Shown: piece by piece, positions 1 to 7,432 of the stretch
Numbering within the stretch: position 1 is the first letter of the stretch
Layout of the letters: every line of letters starts with the position of its first letter
Origin: Anaerolineaceae bacterium
GTDB taxonomy: Bacteria > Chloroflexota > Anaerolineae > Anaerolineales > Anaerolineaceae
Reading direction: 5' to 3'
Length of the DNA: 10,461 bases
Assembly (NCBI GenBank): GCA_011620445.1
Contig: WOZB01000195.1
Span: 1 to 10,461 of the forward strand
Program-made: the position numbers and the translations under genes
The notes under the pieces: model-generated
What the model saw: the letters and a program-made list of their open reading frames with translations, nothing else
Told to the model about the DNA's origin: nothing
Database searches by the model: none

Positions 1-1475
1 ATAAATGGATCAAACGGCAATGAAGAACGGTAAAGTTGGAAGTATAGGAAGCGCCGGGAATTTGCGGCGTATATGGTTGGTACCCCCACCGTTTTGTCGA
101 CTAAAAGTTCAAGAAGTTTGGTGATGTAGCTGGACCGGCTTTCTGGCAGTAAGCAAGTTTCATAAGGAGAGTAGCGCGATTTTCCAGCAGCAAGCACCAG
201 TTTACCCATGATGGATGCTTCCAAACCGATAGTGGAGTTGTAGACCATCACAAACTTGGAGCGGTCGATGAGCTCATAAGAGCTTAAGAATTGCTCAGGA
301 GGTATGAAGCGCAGGTTCCAAACTTTGCCGATTTCACGGCTCTGCGCCCATTGGCTCACGCTCTCTTCGCTGGCTTTGCCTTTGCGGGCTTCATCGGGAT
401 GGGCGCGAATGATAAAGAGCGTCTCGGGATGAGTTTTGGCAATCTCGAGAACATTATCCAGCCATTCGAACATGTCCCGGAATATCACATTGGCATGCGG
501 CTGGGAAGTGTCGAAGATCACATTGGTGAATACCGGCACGACCTGTTCAAATTTAGCCATATCTGCTAGCAGGGAGGCATCCAACTGGCTCATTTCGGGC
601 CAAAACTGCACGCCTGCCATGCTGAATTTGCCTTTTAAGCGTTTGCCCAGGTATTCATCCAGGCGCGCGTTTTGGCTTTCATCCAAAGCAAAATCCTTGG
701 GCAGGTCAAGCGGATAAGCGGTCGCATCCCCTTCCGTAAAAAATGCTGAAAATGGCTGTAAGCCGACCTCGTGACTGTAAGTTTTCATGCCTTTTTGGCG
801 GGCAACCCAGCGCGCGGTAGCTTCAGGGAATTGCATACCGTTAAACACAACCAGGGCTTGGGGCTTGAGCCCATCAATTATTAGTTCCACTTGCCCGGCA
901 ATCGACCAGGCCGAGCGTAAGTAATCCTTGGCAATGCGCAGCGTAATGGGCTCTCGTTCCAGGTTGTGGCGCCTCAGGATCCAGCGCAGGGAAGGGGTGA
1001 TCAACTCGCCCAGTGGCAAACCTTGATAACTAAAACCCAAACAGCCGTCCAGTACTAAACCGGCGATGGCCTCCTCGAAAGCCTCGTCTTCCTGATATTG
1101 AAAGCGTAAAGCTTCGGATTCCACATAGAGAGAATCGGACTGTTTCATACAGGCTTTGCAAGGCAATTTGGCCGCGATTTCACTTCGGCTGGTTCCCAAC
1201 ACACAACTGCGCATGCCCCTGTCACAAAATAGATGGATCACCGGCACACCTTGCAGCCTTAAAGACCACGAGCTTAACAAATTGTAGGCCGCGTTCAGGC
1301 TGATTCCGGCCAACCGCGTGGAAGCCTCAAAGAAGAGCACCGGTGCGTGCTGTTCCCTCAGGGCATTGATTGCCACCGTGTGCGCCATGGCACGCACCTG
1401 CGCGTTGTTTTCTTCATGGATCTTTTCCACCGCAAAATGTTTGCGGGCTTTTTCAGCCATTTGCAGGAGATTCAT
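1..1475 (-). CDS. Capsule-synthesis-like GT-B family protein, 3' end cut by window edge
   Basis: This open frame runs from an ATG at 1475 to the left edge with no stop: 491 complete codons, with the C-terminus outside the window. The start overlaps the stop of the upstream synthase by one base (TGATG). No Shine-Dalgarno sequence is visible, which suggests translational coupling. Residues 410-425 (VYNSTIGLEASIMGK) and the RAHPDE stretch at about 357-362 resemble the C-terminal sugar-nucleotide half of capsule-synthesis (KpsS/LipB-like) and related GT-B proteins, where a conserved Ser/Thr-Glu region sits in a loop after the buried strand. An N-terminal region carries four cysteines (C84, C91, C106, C109, the last two as CKAC). 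A role in transferring a sugar, perhaps the nonulosonate made by the neighbouring genes, is inferred from position. The fold assignment is fairly safe; the acceptor and donor are unknown. Confidence 0.8.
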   Translation of the reverse strand, partial: MNLLQMAEKARKHFAVEKIHEENNAQVRAMAHTVAINALREQHAPVLFFEASTRLAGISLNAAYNLLSSWSLRLQGVPVIHLFCDRGMRSCVLGTSRSEIAAKLPCKACMKQSDSLYVESEALRFQYQEDEAFEEAIAGLVLDGCLGFSYQGLPLGELITPSLRWILRRHNLEREPITLRIAKDYLRSAWSIAGQVELIIDGLKPQALVVFNGMQFPEATARWVARQKGMKTYSHEVGLQPFSAFFTEGDATAYPLDLPKDFALDESQNARLDEYLGKRLKGKFSMAGVQFWPEMSQLDASLLADMAKFEQVVPVFTNVIFDTSQPHANVIFRDMFEWLDNVLEIAKTHPETLFIIRAHPDEARKGKASEESVSQWAQSREIGKVWNLRFIPPEQFLSSYELIDRSKFVMVYNSTIGLEASIMGKLVLAAGKSRYSPYETCLLPESRSSYITKLLELLVDKTVGVPTIYAANSRRFLYFQLYRSSLPFDPF

Positions 1476-2350
1476 CAGTTCGTGTACCGGCGCATTTTCT
1501 TGATGGAGGATTGCTCGCTGTCGTAAACCTTCTTGACCCCATCTCCCAGGCCGGCTTCGGTCACGCGGATGTACTTGACCAACTGCTCCATGCCTTGCGG
1601 CTCCACAGAAGCAGCTTGATCCGAACCCCACATAGCGCGGTCCAGGGTGATGTGCCGCTCCACCAGGCACGCGCCCAGTGCTACTGCTACCGCGGAAGGC
1701 ACCAGGCCTACTTCATGGCCGCTGTAGCCAATCGGGCAGCGATATATGCTCTTCAATGTGCCAATCATTCTCAGATTAAGCTCTTCCGGTGGACAGGGGT
1801 AGGATGAAGTGGCATGGCAAAGGATTAGATTATCCTCCCCCAATATGTCCATGGCCACCTGGATTTCATCCAGGGTGGACATCCCAGTCGAGATGATCAG
1901 GGGCTTGCCAGTCGCTTTGTAGGCACGCAAAAGCTCAAGGTCCGTCAGCAATGCGGAGGGCAATTTATGCGTTACCGGATTGAACTTTTCCATGAACTCA
2001 AGCGAAGGCAAATCCCATGAGGAAGCAAACCAGTCAATTTCCAATTCTTTGCAATACTGGTCAATTTCCTGGTACTCTTCGTGCCCAAATTCTACCTTGT
2101 GGCGATATTCGAGATAAGTAATTAAGCCCCAGGGGGTTTCACGCAAGAGGTTGCGCTGATGTTCAGGCACACAGATTTCCGGAGTGCGTTTTTGGAACTT
2201 AACCGCATCCATGCCGGCATCTTTTGCCCGATAAATTAATTTCTTGGCAATATCCAGGCTGCCATTGTGGTTGATACCAATTTCACCAATGATGTAAGTG
2301 GGGTGTCCATCGCCAATTAATCGATTGCCAATTTTTAGTTCTCGGGCCAT
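1475..2350 (-). CDS. neuB: NeuB-family nonulosonate (sialic/legionaminic acid-type) synthase lacking the SAF domain
   Basis: This 291-residue cytoplasmic enzyme is predicted to condense phosphoenolpyruvate with a six-carbon N-acyl-mannosamine-like sugar to give a nine-carbon ulosonic acid. The TIM-barrel signatures are all present: IGEIGINHNG at 21-30, KFQKR at 51-55, STGMS at 154-158, GYSGHE at 208-213 and ERHIT at 231-235. H212 and H233 are 21 residues apart, as are the two metal-binding histidines of meningococcal NeuB. The usual GPDH motif reads GSDQAAS at 242-248. Family members are normally about 340-350 residues with a C-terminal SAF (antifreeze-like) domain. This one ends at KKMRRYTN, just where that domain would begin. 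The ATG at 2350 follows an AAGGAG ribosome site that overlaps the stop of the upstream gene. NeuB family membership is very secure. The substrate could be ManNAc, a di-N-acetyl sugar, or a 6-phosphate form. Confidence 0.94.
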   Translation of the reverse strand: MARELKIGNRLIGDGHPTYIIGEIGINHNGSLDIAKKLIYRAKDAGMDAVKFQKRTPEICVPEHQRNLLRETPWGLITYLEYRHKVEFGHEEYQEIDQYCKELEIDWFASSWDLPSLEFMEKFNPVTHKLPSALLTDLELLRAYKATGKPLIISTGMSTLDEIQVAMDILGEDNLILCHATSSYPCPPEELNLRMIGTLKSIYRCPIGYSGHEVGLVPSAVAVALGACLVERHITLDRAMWGSDQAASVEPQGMEQLVKYIRVTEAGLGDGVKKVYDSEQSSIKKMRRYTN

Positions 2351-2354
2351 GAGT

Positions 2355-2360
2355 CTCCTT
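2355..2360 (-). promoter_or_regulatory. Ribosome binding site of the neuB-like gene
   Basis: AAGGAG stands 4 nt before the ATG at 2350. Its first bases are part of the TAA stop of the upstream synthetase-phosphatase gene, so a ribosome finishing that gene ends on this site. This supports the chosen start and tight coupling of synthase and synthetase output. Confidence 0.75.
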
Positions 2361-3597
2361 AGGCTTCCTTATTGAATTTGTCGATCAAGAGGTCTGTCAT
2401 TTCACGGATAGCGCCTTTGCCGCCGCGATGTGCTAAAACCAGGTCCGCGCGCCTGCGGACGACCGGCTGGGCATCTGCCGGGCAAACAAAATAACCCACC
2501 TGCGGATATGTATCCAGGTCCGGCAAGTCATTGCCCATGAAAATGATCTCTTCAGGATTAAGATTGCGCTCCGAAACCAGAGCCTCAACAGCCTTGCCTT
2601 TTTCCAGCACGCTGCTGAAAGCTTCAATTTTGAGCTTTTTAGCCCTGGCAATTGAAATCGTACTGACATCGCGGGACATAATCATTGGGGTTATGTGCGT
2701 ATGCTGGCTTAAAAGGCTGAGCCCCATCCCGTCACCGCGGTCACAGCGCACAAATTCGTGCCCTTCATCATCCAAGTAGACTTTGTCATCGGTGAAAACG
2801 CCGTCAAAATCCATAATCAGCGTCGAGACGGTTTTAGGGAATGCACGCCGGCCTTTTACGGGGTCGACCATCTCAAGGTCAGGGTTGCTGACCAATGCTT
2901 CATACCTGGGCCAATCCGCGGGCTGATCAATATCCACGGCATAACGCGAGTCAATCATCACCGGCAGGATAATATCTCCGGTCAGTGAGTGCTTTTCGAG
3001 CAGGCTGCTGGTACGGATCACATCGATGTGCCCGGTCTGCCAGTAGGTTTTGGGCAGGCTTTGCCTGGCAGCATTATAGGGTTCTGCAATTCCTGGTGCG
3101 CTCAATAGCGGCAGCATGCGGCCGCTGGAACTGTCCAAACGCCACATTTTGTAGGGGTTTTGCACGGAGGGCACAAGCCCACGCACACAATCGGCTTCGG
3201 GATGCGCCAGTAGCAACGCCACCGCCTCATCCACCAACCCTTTCGGACGGATGGGCGAGGTCGGTCTGAGCTGAACGAGGAAATCCGGTTCATAACCTTC
3301 ATTCACTTTTAGCCAATCCAAAGCATGCAGAAATAATGGTAAATCGGGCGAACTATCCTCAGCAATTTCAGCCGGCCGCATAAAAGGTAATTCCGCGCCC
3401 CACTGCCTGGCGACTTGCGCAATTTCCTCATCATCCGTTGAGACAATGACCCGGGTAACGGTTTTGGCGTCTTTAGCAGCCTGGATAGACCAGGCCAGCA
3501 GCGGCGCGCCTGCAAAAGGCTTGATATTCTTACGCGGAATACCCTTGGAACCACCGCGAGCTGGAATGATTGCCAGAACTTCAGGTTTTTCTACCAT
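2359..3597 (-). CDS. neuA: Bifunctional CMP-nonulosonate synthetase / KdsC-like HAD phosphatase
   Basis: This is a 412-residue two-domain protein. Residues 6-235 are an acylneuraminate cytidylyltransferase domain with the nucleotide-binding IPARGGSKG at 11-19, QLRPTSP at 109-115 and VDIDQPADW at 221-229. It should activate a nonulosonic acid with CTP to the CMP-sugar. Residues 257-407 are a HAD phosphatase of the KdsC (KDO-8-phosphate phosphatase) type: DFDGVFTD at 263-270 with nucleophile D263 and acid/base D265, S308 in MSRD, K333 in EKGK, and GNDLPD at 355-360. All expected catalytic residues are present. Vertebrate CMAS has a similar order of domains. The start at 3597 is chosen because GGAGG lies 9 nt upstream and it overlaps the dehydrogenase stop by 7 nt; a longer in-frame ATG at 3660 lies well inside the dehydrogenase. 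The phosphatase may act on a nonulosonate 9-phosphate (inference). Family calls are very secure. Confidence 0.94.
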   Translation of the reverse strand: MVEKPEVLAIIPARGGSKGIPRKNIKPFAGAPLLAWSIQAAKDAKTVTRVIVSTDDEEIAQVARQWGAELPFMRPAEIAEDSSPDLPLFLHALDWLKVNEGYEPDFLVQLRPTSPIRPKGLVDEAVALLLAHPEADCVRGLVPSVQNPYKMWRLDSSSGRMLPLLSAPGIAEPYNAARQSLPKTYWQTGHIDVIRTSSLLEKHSLTGDIILPVMIDSRYAVDIDQPADWPRYEALVSNPDLEMVDPVKGRRAFPKTVSTLIMDFDGVFTDDKVYLDDEGHEFVRCDRGDGMGLSLLSQHTHITPMIMSRDVSTISIARAKKLKIEAFSSVLEKGKAVEALVSERNLNPEEIIFMGNDLPDLDTYPQVGYFVCPADAQPVVRRRADLVLAHRGGKGAIREMTDLLIDKFNKEA

Positions 3598-4418
3598 GCG
3601 GTCCAACCTCCATCCACCACCAGGTTGGACCCGGTCATATAGGAAGAAGCTTCTGAGCACAAGAACAACATTGCCGCGTTCATCTCATCCTGATGCGCCA
3701 TGCGTCCCAAAATTGTGCGCGAGGAATAGGCTGTAGTGAATTCCTCATCGTGGCCGTTATAGACCCCGCCAGGTGTCAGCGCGTTCACCCGGATACCCTT
3801 GCCAGCATAATAAGCCGCCAGGTAGCGCGTAAAGCCCAGCACACCGCTTTTGGTGACCGAATAATAGACTGGCTTGAAAGAACGGCTGCCGTCTTTGCGC
3901 TCATAAAGACGCTGGTCCGGTCCGTTTAGCCCATAGGTTGAACAAATATTGACGATGACCCCTGCACCCTGCGCCAGCATGGGCTTGACAGCCGCCTGGG
4001 AGGTCAGGAACATGCCCGTCAGGTTCACGTCCAGTGCTTGCCGCCAATTGGCCAGACTGTAAGTTTCAAAAGCATTGGCTCCCTGCGTGTCCTTGTGGGC
4101 TGGGTCAAATTTGGGATCCAGGGCGGCTGAGTTTACCAGCACGTCCACCCGTCCAAATTGGCTGAGGGCGGTTTCAATCATTGCCTGGGTCGAATCAGGA
4201 TTGGTCACATCTACCGACACAGCGTCGGCGCTTAAGCCTTCATTTCGGATGGCTTCTGCCTGGGCAGACGCACCTTCCAATGCCAGGTCAGCCAGCAGCA
4301 CATCCGCGCCAGCCTGAGCTAAGGCCAAAGCAAATTGCTTGCCCAATAAGCCTGCTCCGCCGGTGACGATGGCAGTACGGCCGTGCATCTTGAATTTCTC
4401 AAGGACGTTTGAACTCAT
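3591..4418 (-). CDS. Short-chain dehydrogenase/reductase, PtmA-like
   Basis: This 275-residue NAD(P)-dependent oxidoreductase has a classical SDR layout: the cofactor-binding TGGAGLLG at 19-26, VNSAA at 95-99 (the NNAG position), N132, S160, and the catalytic YSVTK with Y186 and K190, then a C-terminal VVDGGWTAW. The insert STYGLNGPDQRLYE at 160-173 and the KPVYYSVTKSG context resemble PtmA of Campylobacter flagellin-glycan loci, which also lies beside a CMP-nonulosonate synthetase gene (PtmB). This is family knowledge recalled, not a search result. The start at 4418 is preferred because AGGAG stands 4 nt upstream of it. The in-frame ATG at 4457 lacks such support and would lengthen the overlap with the preceding gene. 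The role is probably oxidation or reduction of a sugar intermediate or its precursor; the substrate is unknown. Confidence 0.92.
   Translation of the reverse strand: MSSNVLEKFKMHGRTAIVTGGAGLLGKQFALALAQAGADVLLADLALEGASAQAEAIRNEGLSADAVSVDVTNPDSTQAMIETALSQFGRVDVLVNSAALDPKFDPAHKDTQGANAFETYSLANWRQALDVNLTGMFLTSQAAVKPMLAQGAGVIVNICSTYGLNGPDQRLYERKDGSRSFKPVYYSVTKSGVLGFTRYLAAYYAGKGIRVNALTPGGVYNGHDEEFTTAYSSRTILGRMAHQDEMNAAMLFLCSEASSYMTGSNLVVDGGWTAW
3607..3611 (-). promoter_or_regulatory. Ribosome binding site that sets the synthetase-phosphatase start
   Basis: GGAGG lies 9 nt before the ATG at 3597, inside the last codons of the short-chain dehydrogenase gene. It favours 3597 over the earlier in-frame ATG at 3660, which would also add 21 residues not expected before the IPARGGSKG motif. 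Confidence 0.75.
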
Positions 4419-5460
4419 CTTGCTCCTCAGGGTCGGATTTGTTAACGATTTTACCATCCAGGCGCCAGGGCTTTTGCAGGCGCACCAATTTTGAGTGATT
4501 GTTGGAAGAATGGTATGCGCACATGGCTATCTGCAAGGCAGCCGCACCATCTTCGAGCGTACAAACTGGCGTTTCTCCCTTGATCACCTCGATAAAATGA
4601 CGCATCTCCGCCAGGAAGAGGTCATTGCGCTCAAAACCTTCCGGCAGCATAAACTCCCGCCAACTGTCCGTACTTGCCTGGTAAACCTTGGCCGTTCCGG
4701 TGCTGTTATCCCAGGCTATTGAGCCTCCTGCGCAGCGAATTTCCAGAGTGTGCCGGGTAGGACGCTGGTAATAATCCAAATGCACCTGTCCTATGGCGCC
4801 GCCTGCAAACTGCAGTGTCATTTCCGCGTTGTCTTCAACATCGATTTCCAGATCGGAGAGTTTGGAGAGGGTGGCAGAAACCGCCTCGACCTCACCCAGC
4901 AACCAGCGCAAATAATCGCTTGGATGAGAAAGTGTGAGCGTTACCCCGCCTCCCAGGTCCGCCCGGCCGGCATAAGCCTTGCGATAGTCTTCATAAGGAT
5001 GCCAACCCGGCAGGTACTCCCCCCAATGGGCACTTGCCGAAAGGGGCTTACCCAGCGTACCCGACTCCAACTCGGCTTTGATCTCCCGTAATACCGGATG
5101 CTGGCGGAAATGAAAGCCCACCAAAGCCTGCCGGTCTTGCTGTTTCAAGATTTCCGCTAGCTCAGCAATCCCTTCCAGGTTATGAGAAACAGGTTTTTCG
5201 ATCAACAAATGGGCACCAGCTTTGGCTGCTTCACGTGCAACAGGAATATGCAGGGCGCTGGGGTTGGAAATAATCACGCCGTCGGGTTTCTGAGCGAGTG
5301 CTTCCGAGAGGTTTGTAAAGGTGGCATAAGCCGCCAATTCTTCGTCAGGAAGCGTGGATTGCCTTGTTCGGTAAAGGATAATATCCTCTTCACCCAGTTG
5401 TCTCAGGTTGCGCAGATGCCTTCTGCCAATCGACCCCAAACCGCAAATCAGAAATTTCAT
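4399..5460 (-). CDS. Gfo/Idh/MocA-family NAD(P)-dependent sugar oxidoreductase
   Basis: This 353-residue protein starts with the Rossmann dinucleotide motif GLGSIGRRH at 7-15, followed by SNPSALH at 65-71 and the family hallmark EKPVS at 88-92. The C-terminal half (about 122-330) matches the substrate-binding domain, with GGGVTLTLSHPSDYLRWLLG at 170-189 carrying the histidine and aspartate (H179, D182) typical of the active-site helix. Members oxidise or reduce sugars or sugar nucleotides in the cytoplasm, and they recur in nonulosonate and other surface-sugar clusters. The ATG shares an ATGA overlap with the upstream glycosyltransferase, and a GGAGG lies a few bases before it. The polar tail (about residues 335-353) overlaps the start of the dehydrogenase gene by 20 nt and contains that gene's ribosome site. 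Family is certain; substrate is not known. Confidence 0.93.
   Translation of the reverse strand: MKFLICGLGSIGRRHLRNLRQLGEEDIILYRTRQSTLPDEELAAYATFTNLSEALAQKPDGVIISNPSALHIPVAREAAKAGAHLLIEKPVSHNLEGIAELAEILKQQDRQALVGFHFRQHPVLREIKAELESGTLGKPLSASAHWGEYLPGWHPYEDYRKAYAGRADLGGGVTLTLSHPSDYLRWLLGEVEAVSATLSKLSDLEIDVEDNAEMTLQFAGGAIGQVHLDYYQRPTRHTLEIRCAGGSIAWDNSTGTAKVYQASTDSWREFMLPEGFERNDLFLAEMRHFIEVIKGETPVCTLEDGAAALQIAMCAYHSSNNHSKLVRLQKPWRLDGKIVNKSDPEEQDEFKRP
4423..4427 (-). promoter_or_regulatory. Ribosome binding site that sets the dehydrogenase start
   Basis: AGGAG lies 4 nt before the ATG at 4418, within the last codons of the oxidoreductase gene. It favours 4418 over the in-frame ATG at 4457, which would make a 59-nt overlap and a 13-residue extension unrelated to the SDR fold. 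Confidence 0.72.
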
Positions 5461-6476
5461 CTTCCCTCCTGGTGTAAAAGCCCGTAAAGCCGGTTAATGA
5501 TCCCTTGCAGCAAATTGCGCGCTTTTGGGTGCCGCGCCAGCCGGGAAATCAAGCCTTTTGGCTGGGTTTCATGTGGAGAAGAAATCGTCTCGATGCCATC
5601 CGCTTTGGCAATCGCCGCCACTTCAGCATCGATTACGTTACCGAGCAGGCGCATGGTCTGCTTAAAGGTAGTCAGGCGCAGGTGGCCTTTGGCATCTATG
5701 CGGTCGTCAAATTCAACCATCCGCCCCATCAACTGGTCCGACCAGCCTTCCACCAGCATTTCACGGAGGGTCTCTGTCATTACTTTCTTGGGCAGCATCA
5801 TTTCAAAATGATGAGCTGAGACAAAGGCCGGCACACCGTTGTAAGTCACTACAATATCTTCAAGCCCGGCAATTTCACTTTGGTAGCGGGCATCATCGCG
5901 TCCGGAATTTATTTTGTATTCTTCCTCCCATTTGGGCGGAATTAGGTTTCCTCGTTCCACCAGCTGTGGGTTTGCCTCTTCGTAGGTCTTTACCCATTCC
6001 AGGGTTTTCCCTGAGGACATGCCCACGCGCTGCTTGATGTAGAATCCAGTGACAGCCCCCACGTTGGGGAAGGCATCCAGCACCTTGAGATGCTCATCCA
6101 GCCAGTCTTTCAGATGGTAAACATCGTCGTCGGAATAAGCAATCAGCTCTCCCTGGGCTACCTGGGCAATACGCCAGAGGGCGTTAAGCTTGCCGATGTT
6201 GTGCCGGCTGAGGATAAGCGTGTCAATTTGCCCGGCTGCTTGCATGGTTTCTAGTTCTGTTACCATTTCCGGGCAGGAGCCATTGTCAAACACCAGTAAC
6301 TCATATGGCCTGGGTGTATTGGCGAGGATGCTCTCAAGTGTCAGCCTGGTCACGGCCATGCGGTGCTGAAAGTAACCAGCTTCATGTGGTTCGTAAACCA
6401 ACACAGCCACAGTCACCCTGGGCGGTTTAAAATCCAGTTTCTTGCCCCGGGATGGATTTGTGCCGATTCTGGGCAT
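5457..6476 (-). CDS. Family 2 (GT-A) glycosyltransferase
   Basis: This 339-residue cytoplasmic or membrane-associated glycosyltransferase begins its GT-A domain at about residue 20 (VTVAVLVYEP). Signatures are FDNGS at 63-67, the RHNIGKLNALW stretch at 91-101 that is typical of GT2 enzymes, and the metal and nucleotide-sugar binding YSDDDV (DxD) at 114-119. The region after about 150 is the acceptor part and carries no clear family motif. No membrane helices are visible, so it is not a polymerising synthase. The start ATG at 6476 overlaps the upstream stop by one base (TAATG) and has a strong GGGAGGG upstream. It probably adds one sugar to a surface glycan precursor. The donor cannot be read from the sequence. 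Confidence 0.88.
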   Translation of the reverse strand: MPRIGTNPSRGKKLDFKPPRVTVAVLVYEPHEAGYFQHRMAVTRLTLESILANTPRPYELLVFDNGSCPEMVTELETMQAAGQIDTLILSRHNIGKLNALWRIAQVAQGELIAYSDDDVYHLKDWLDEHLKVLDAFPNVGAVTGFYIKQRVGMSSGKTLEWVKTYEEANPQLVERGNLIPPKWEEEYKINSGRDDARYQSEIAGLEDIVVTYNGVPAFVSAHHFEMMLPKKVMTETLREMLVEGWSDQLMGRMVEFDDRIDAKGHLRLTTFKQTMRLLGNVIDAEVAAIAKADGIETISSPHETQPKGLISRLARHPKARNLLQGIINRLYGLLHQEGR

Positions 6477-7432
6477 TAATGCCCTCCCTGGCGTGATGCC
6501 ATCATCCTGGCCTTCATCTCTTTTTCCTTCTTGCGTTCTTTCCAGGCTTTTACAGGGTGCAGGAGTACAAACAGGAACTGGGTGAGTTTGTAATTGCCGC
6601 GCCCCACCAGGGGTGCTATTTCCAGTTCACGCCAGAAGCGCGTCCAGGAGGATCCCAGGGGGACTAACTGTCCATCAACCAGTAGATGCGTGGCATCGTT
6701 CAAATCGAATATCGTGCGTCTGCCGCCGGCCAGAAGGATGTTTTCACCAGATTCAGGCAGACGGTAATGTGTATGCCCTCCCGGTAAATGCGCGTAATCG
6801 TGATCCTGATGGATAATCTCAACACTGGGGCTGGCATCCACAAGCGTCCAATGCATGCGGCGGGCACGATAAATCATCCAGTTATCCCAACCTGCTCTGC
6901 CAACTGCAAACTCGGGAATTTGGTCAAAAGTATTCCTTGGGTAAGCAAAGTAATCGCTGCCTGTTTTTGTGTGCAGCTTGCCTTCTTTTTTCATCCTTTC
7001 CCGCAACCTGGTATCCCAGCCTTCCGAAAAATCGATAGCTTCGGTCACCGTCAGGTCATAGCGCTGACCAACCATCAAAAACTTATCCGCCAGCCGGCTG
7101 ACCTTGATAATATGTTCCAGAAAGTCCGGAAAAAGAATAATATCCGCATTCAGATAAGTAAGGAAGGGGCTGCGGTTAACACCTCTTGCCAGGCTGAATA
7201 TCGAAGATACCAGCGGTGTGCCATAGACACTGCGTGCCACCCCCGGCAGGTGCAGCACCTGCAGGCGTTCGCATGCTTCTGTCAACCCATTTTCATTACC
7301 GATGACCACAATCTGCACCCGCTCACCCAACTGCTGCCAGCTTTTGATGGCATTTTCTTGAATCATCGAAATATGCGCATCCTCAAAAGCTTTCGGGGCA
7401 GTGAAAAGGGTCAGTAGCGGGGTAGGATTCAC
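6476..7432 (-). CDS. Probable GT-A-fold glycosyltransferase, weakly recognised
   Basis: This 318-residue protein has a GT-A-like core. An early strand region (IVVIGNENG, 41-49) is followed by FLTYLNADIILFPDFL at 90-105, where NADI occupies the place of a DxD metal site. GSDYFAYP (158-165), GRAGWDNW (178-185) and HQDHDYAH (208-215) look like acceptor- or metal-site motifs. A very basic C-terminus (KAWKERKKEKEMKARMM, about 296-311) may bind the membrane surface. The start is GTG at 7432, part of a GTGA overlap with the methyltransferase stop, with GGAGG 4 nt upstream. The first internal ATG, at codon 23, would cut the first strand. I infer a glycosyltransferase from the NADI context and the neighbours. 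I cannot name its CAZy family. Confidence 0.68.
   Translation of the reverse strand: MNPTPLLTLFTAPKAFEDAHISMIQENAIKSWQQLGERVQIVVIGNENGLTEACERLQVLHLPGVARSVYGTPLVSSIFSLARGVNRSPFLTYLNADIILFPDFLEHIIKVSRLADKFLMVGQRYDLTVTEAIDFSEGWDTRLRERMKKEGKLHTKTGSDYFAYPRNTFDQIPEFAVGRAGWDNWMIYRARRMHWTLVDASPSVEIIHQDHDYAHLPGGHTHYRLPESGENILLAGGRRTIFDLNDATHLLVDGQLVPLGSSWTRFWRELEIAPLVGRGNYKLTQFLFVLLHPVKAWKERKKEKEMKARMMASRQGGH

Noticed and set aside
1475..1500. A frameshift removing the SAF domain of the synthase
   Set aside because: The sequence after the stop reads in frame as a different, long protein starting at the overlapping ATG. Its first 80 residues do not look like a SAF domain.
1370..1807. A 145-codon open frame on the plus strand
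   Set aside because: It is antisense to the synthase and the capsule-like gene, both firmly identified. It is a shadow of their codon use.
3598..3660. An N-terminal extension of the synthetase-phosphatase from the ATG at 3660
   Set aside because: The extension lies inside the dehydrogenase gene, adds sequence before the expected N-terminal motif, and lacks the GGAGG spacing seen for 3597.
6788..7417. A 209-codon open frame on the plus strand
   Set aside because: It lies fully antisense to the probable glycosyltransferase, which has good coupling signals and protein motifs. The plus-strand product has no recognisable motif and an implausible composition.
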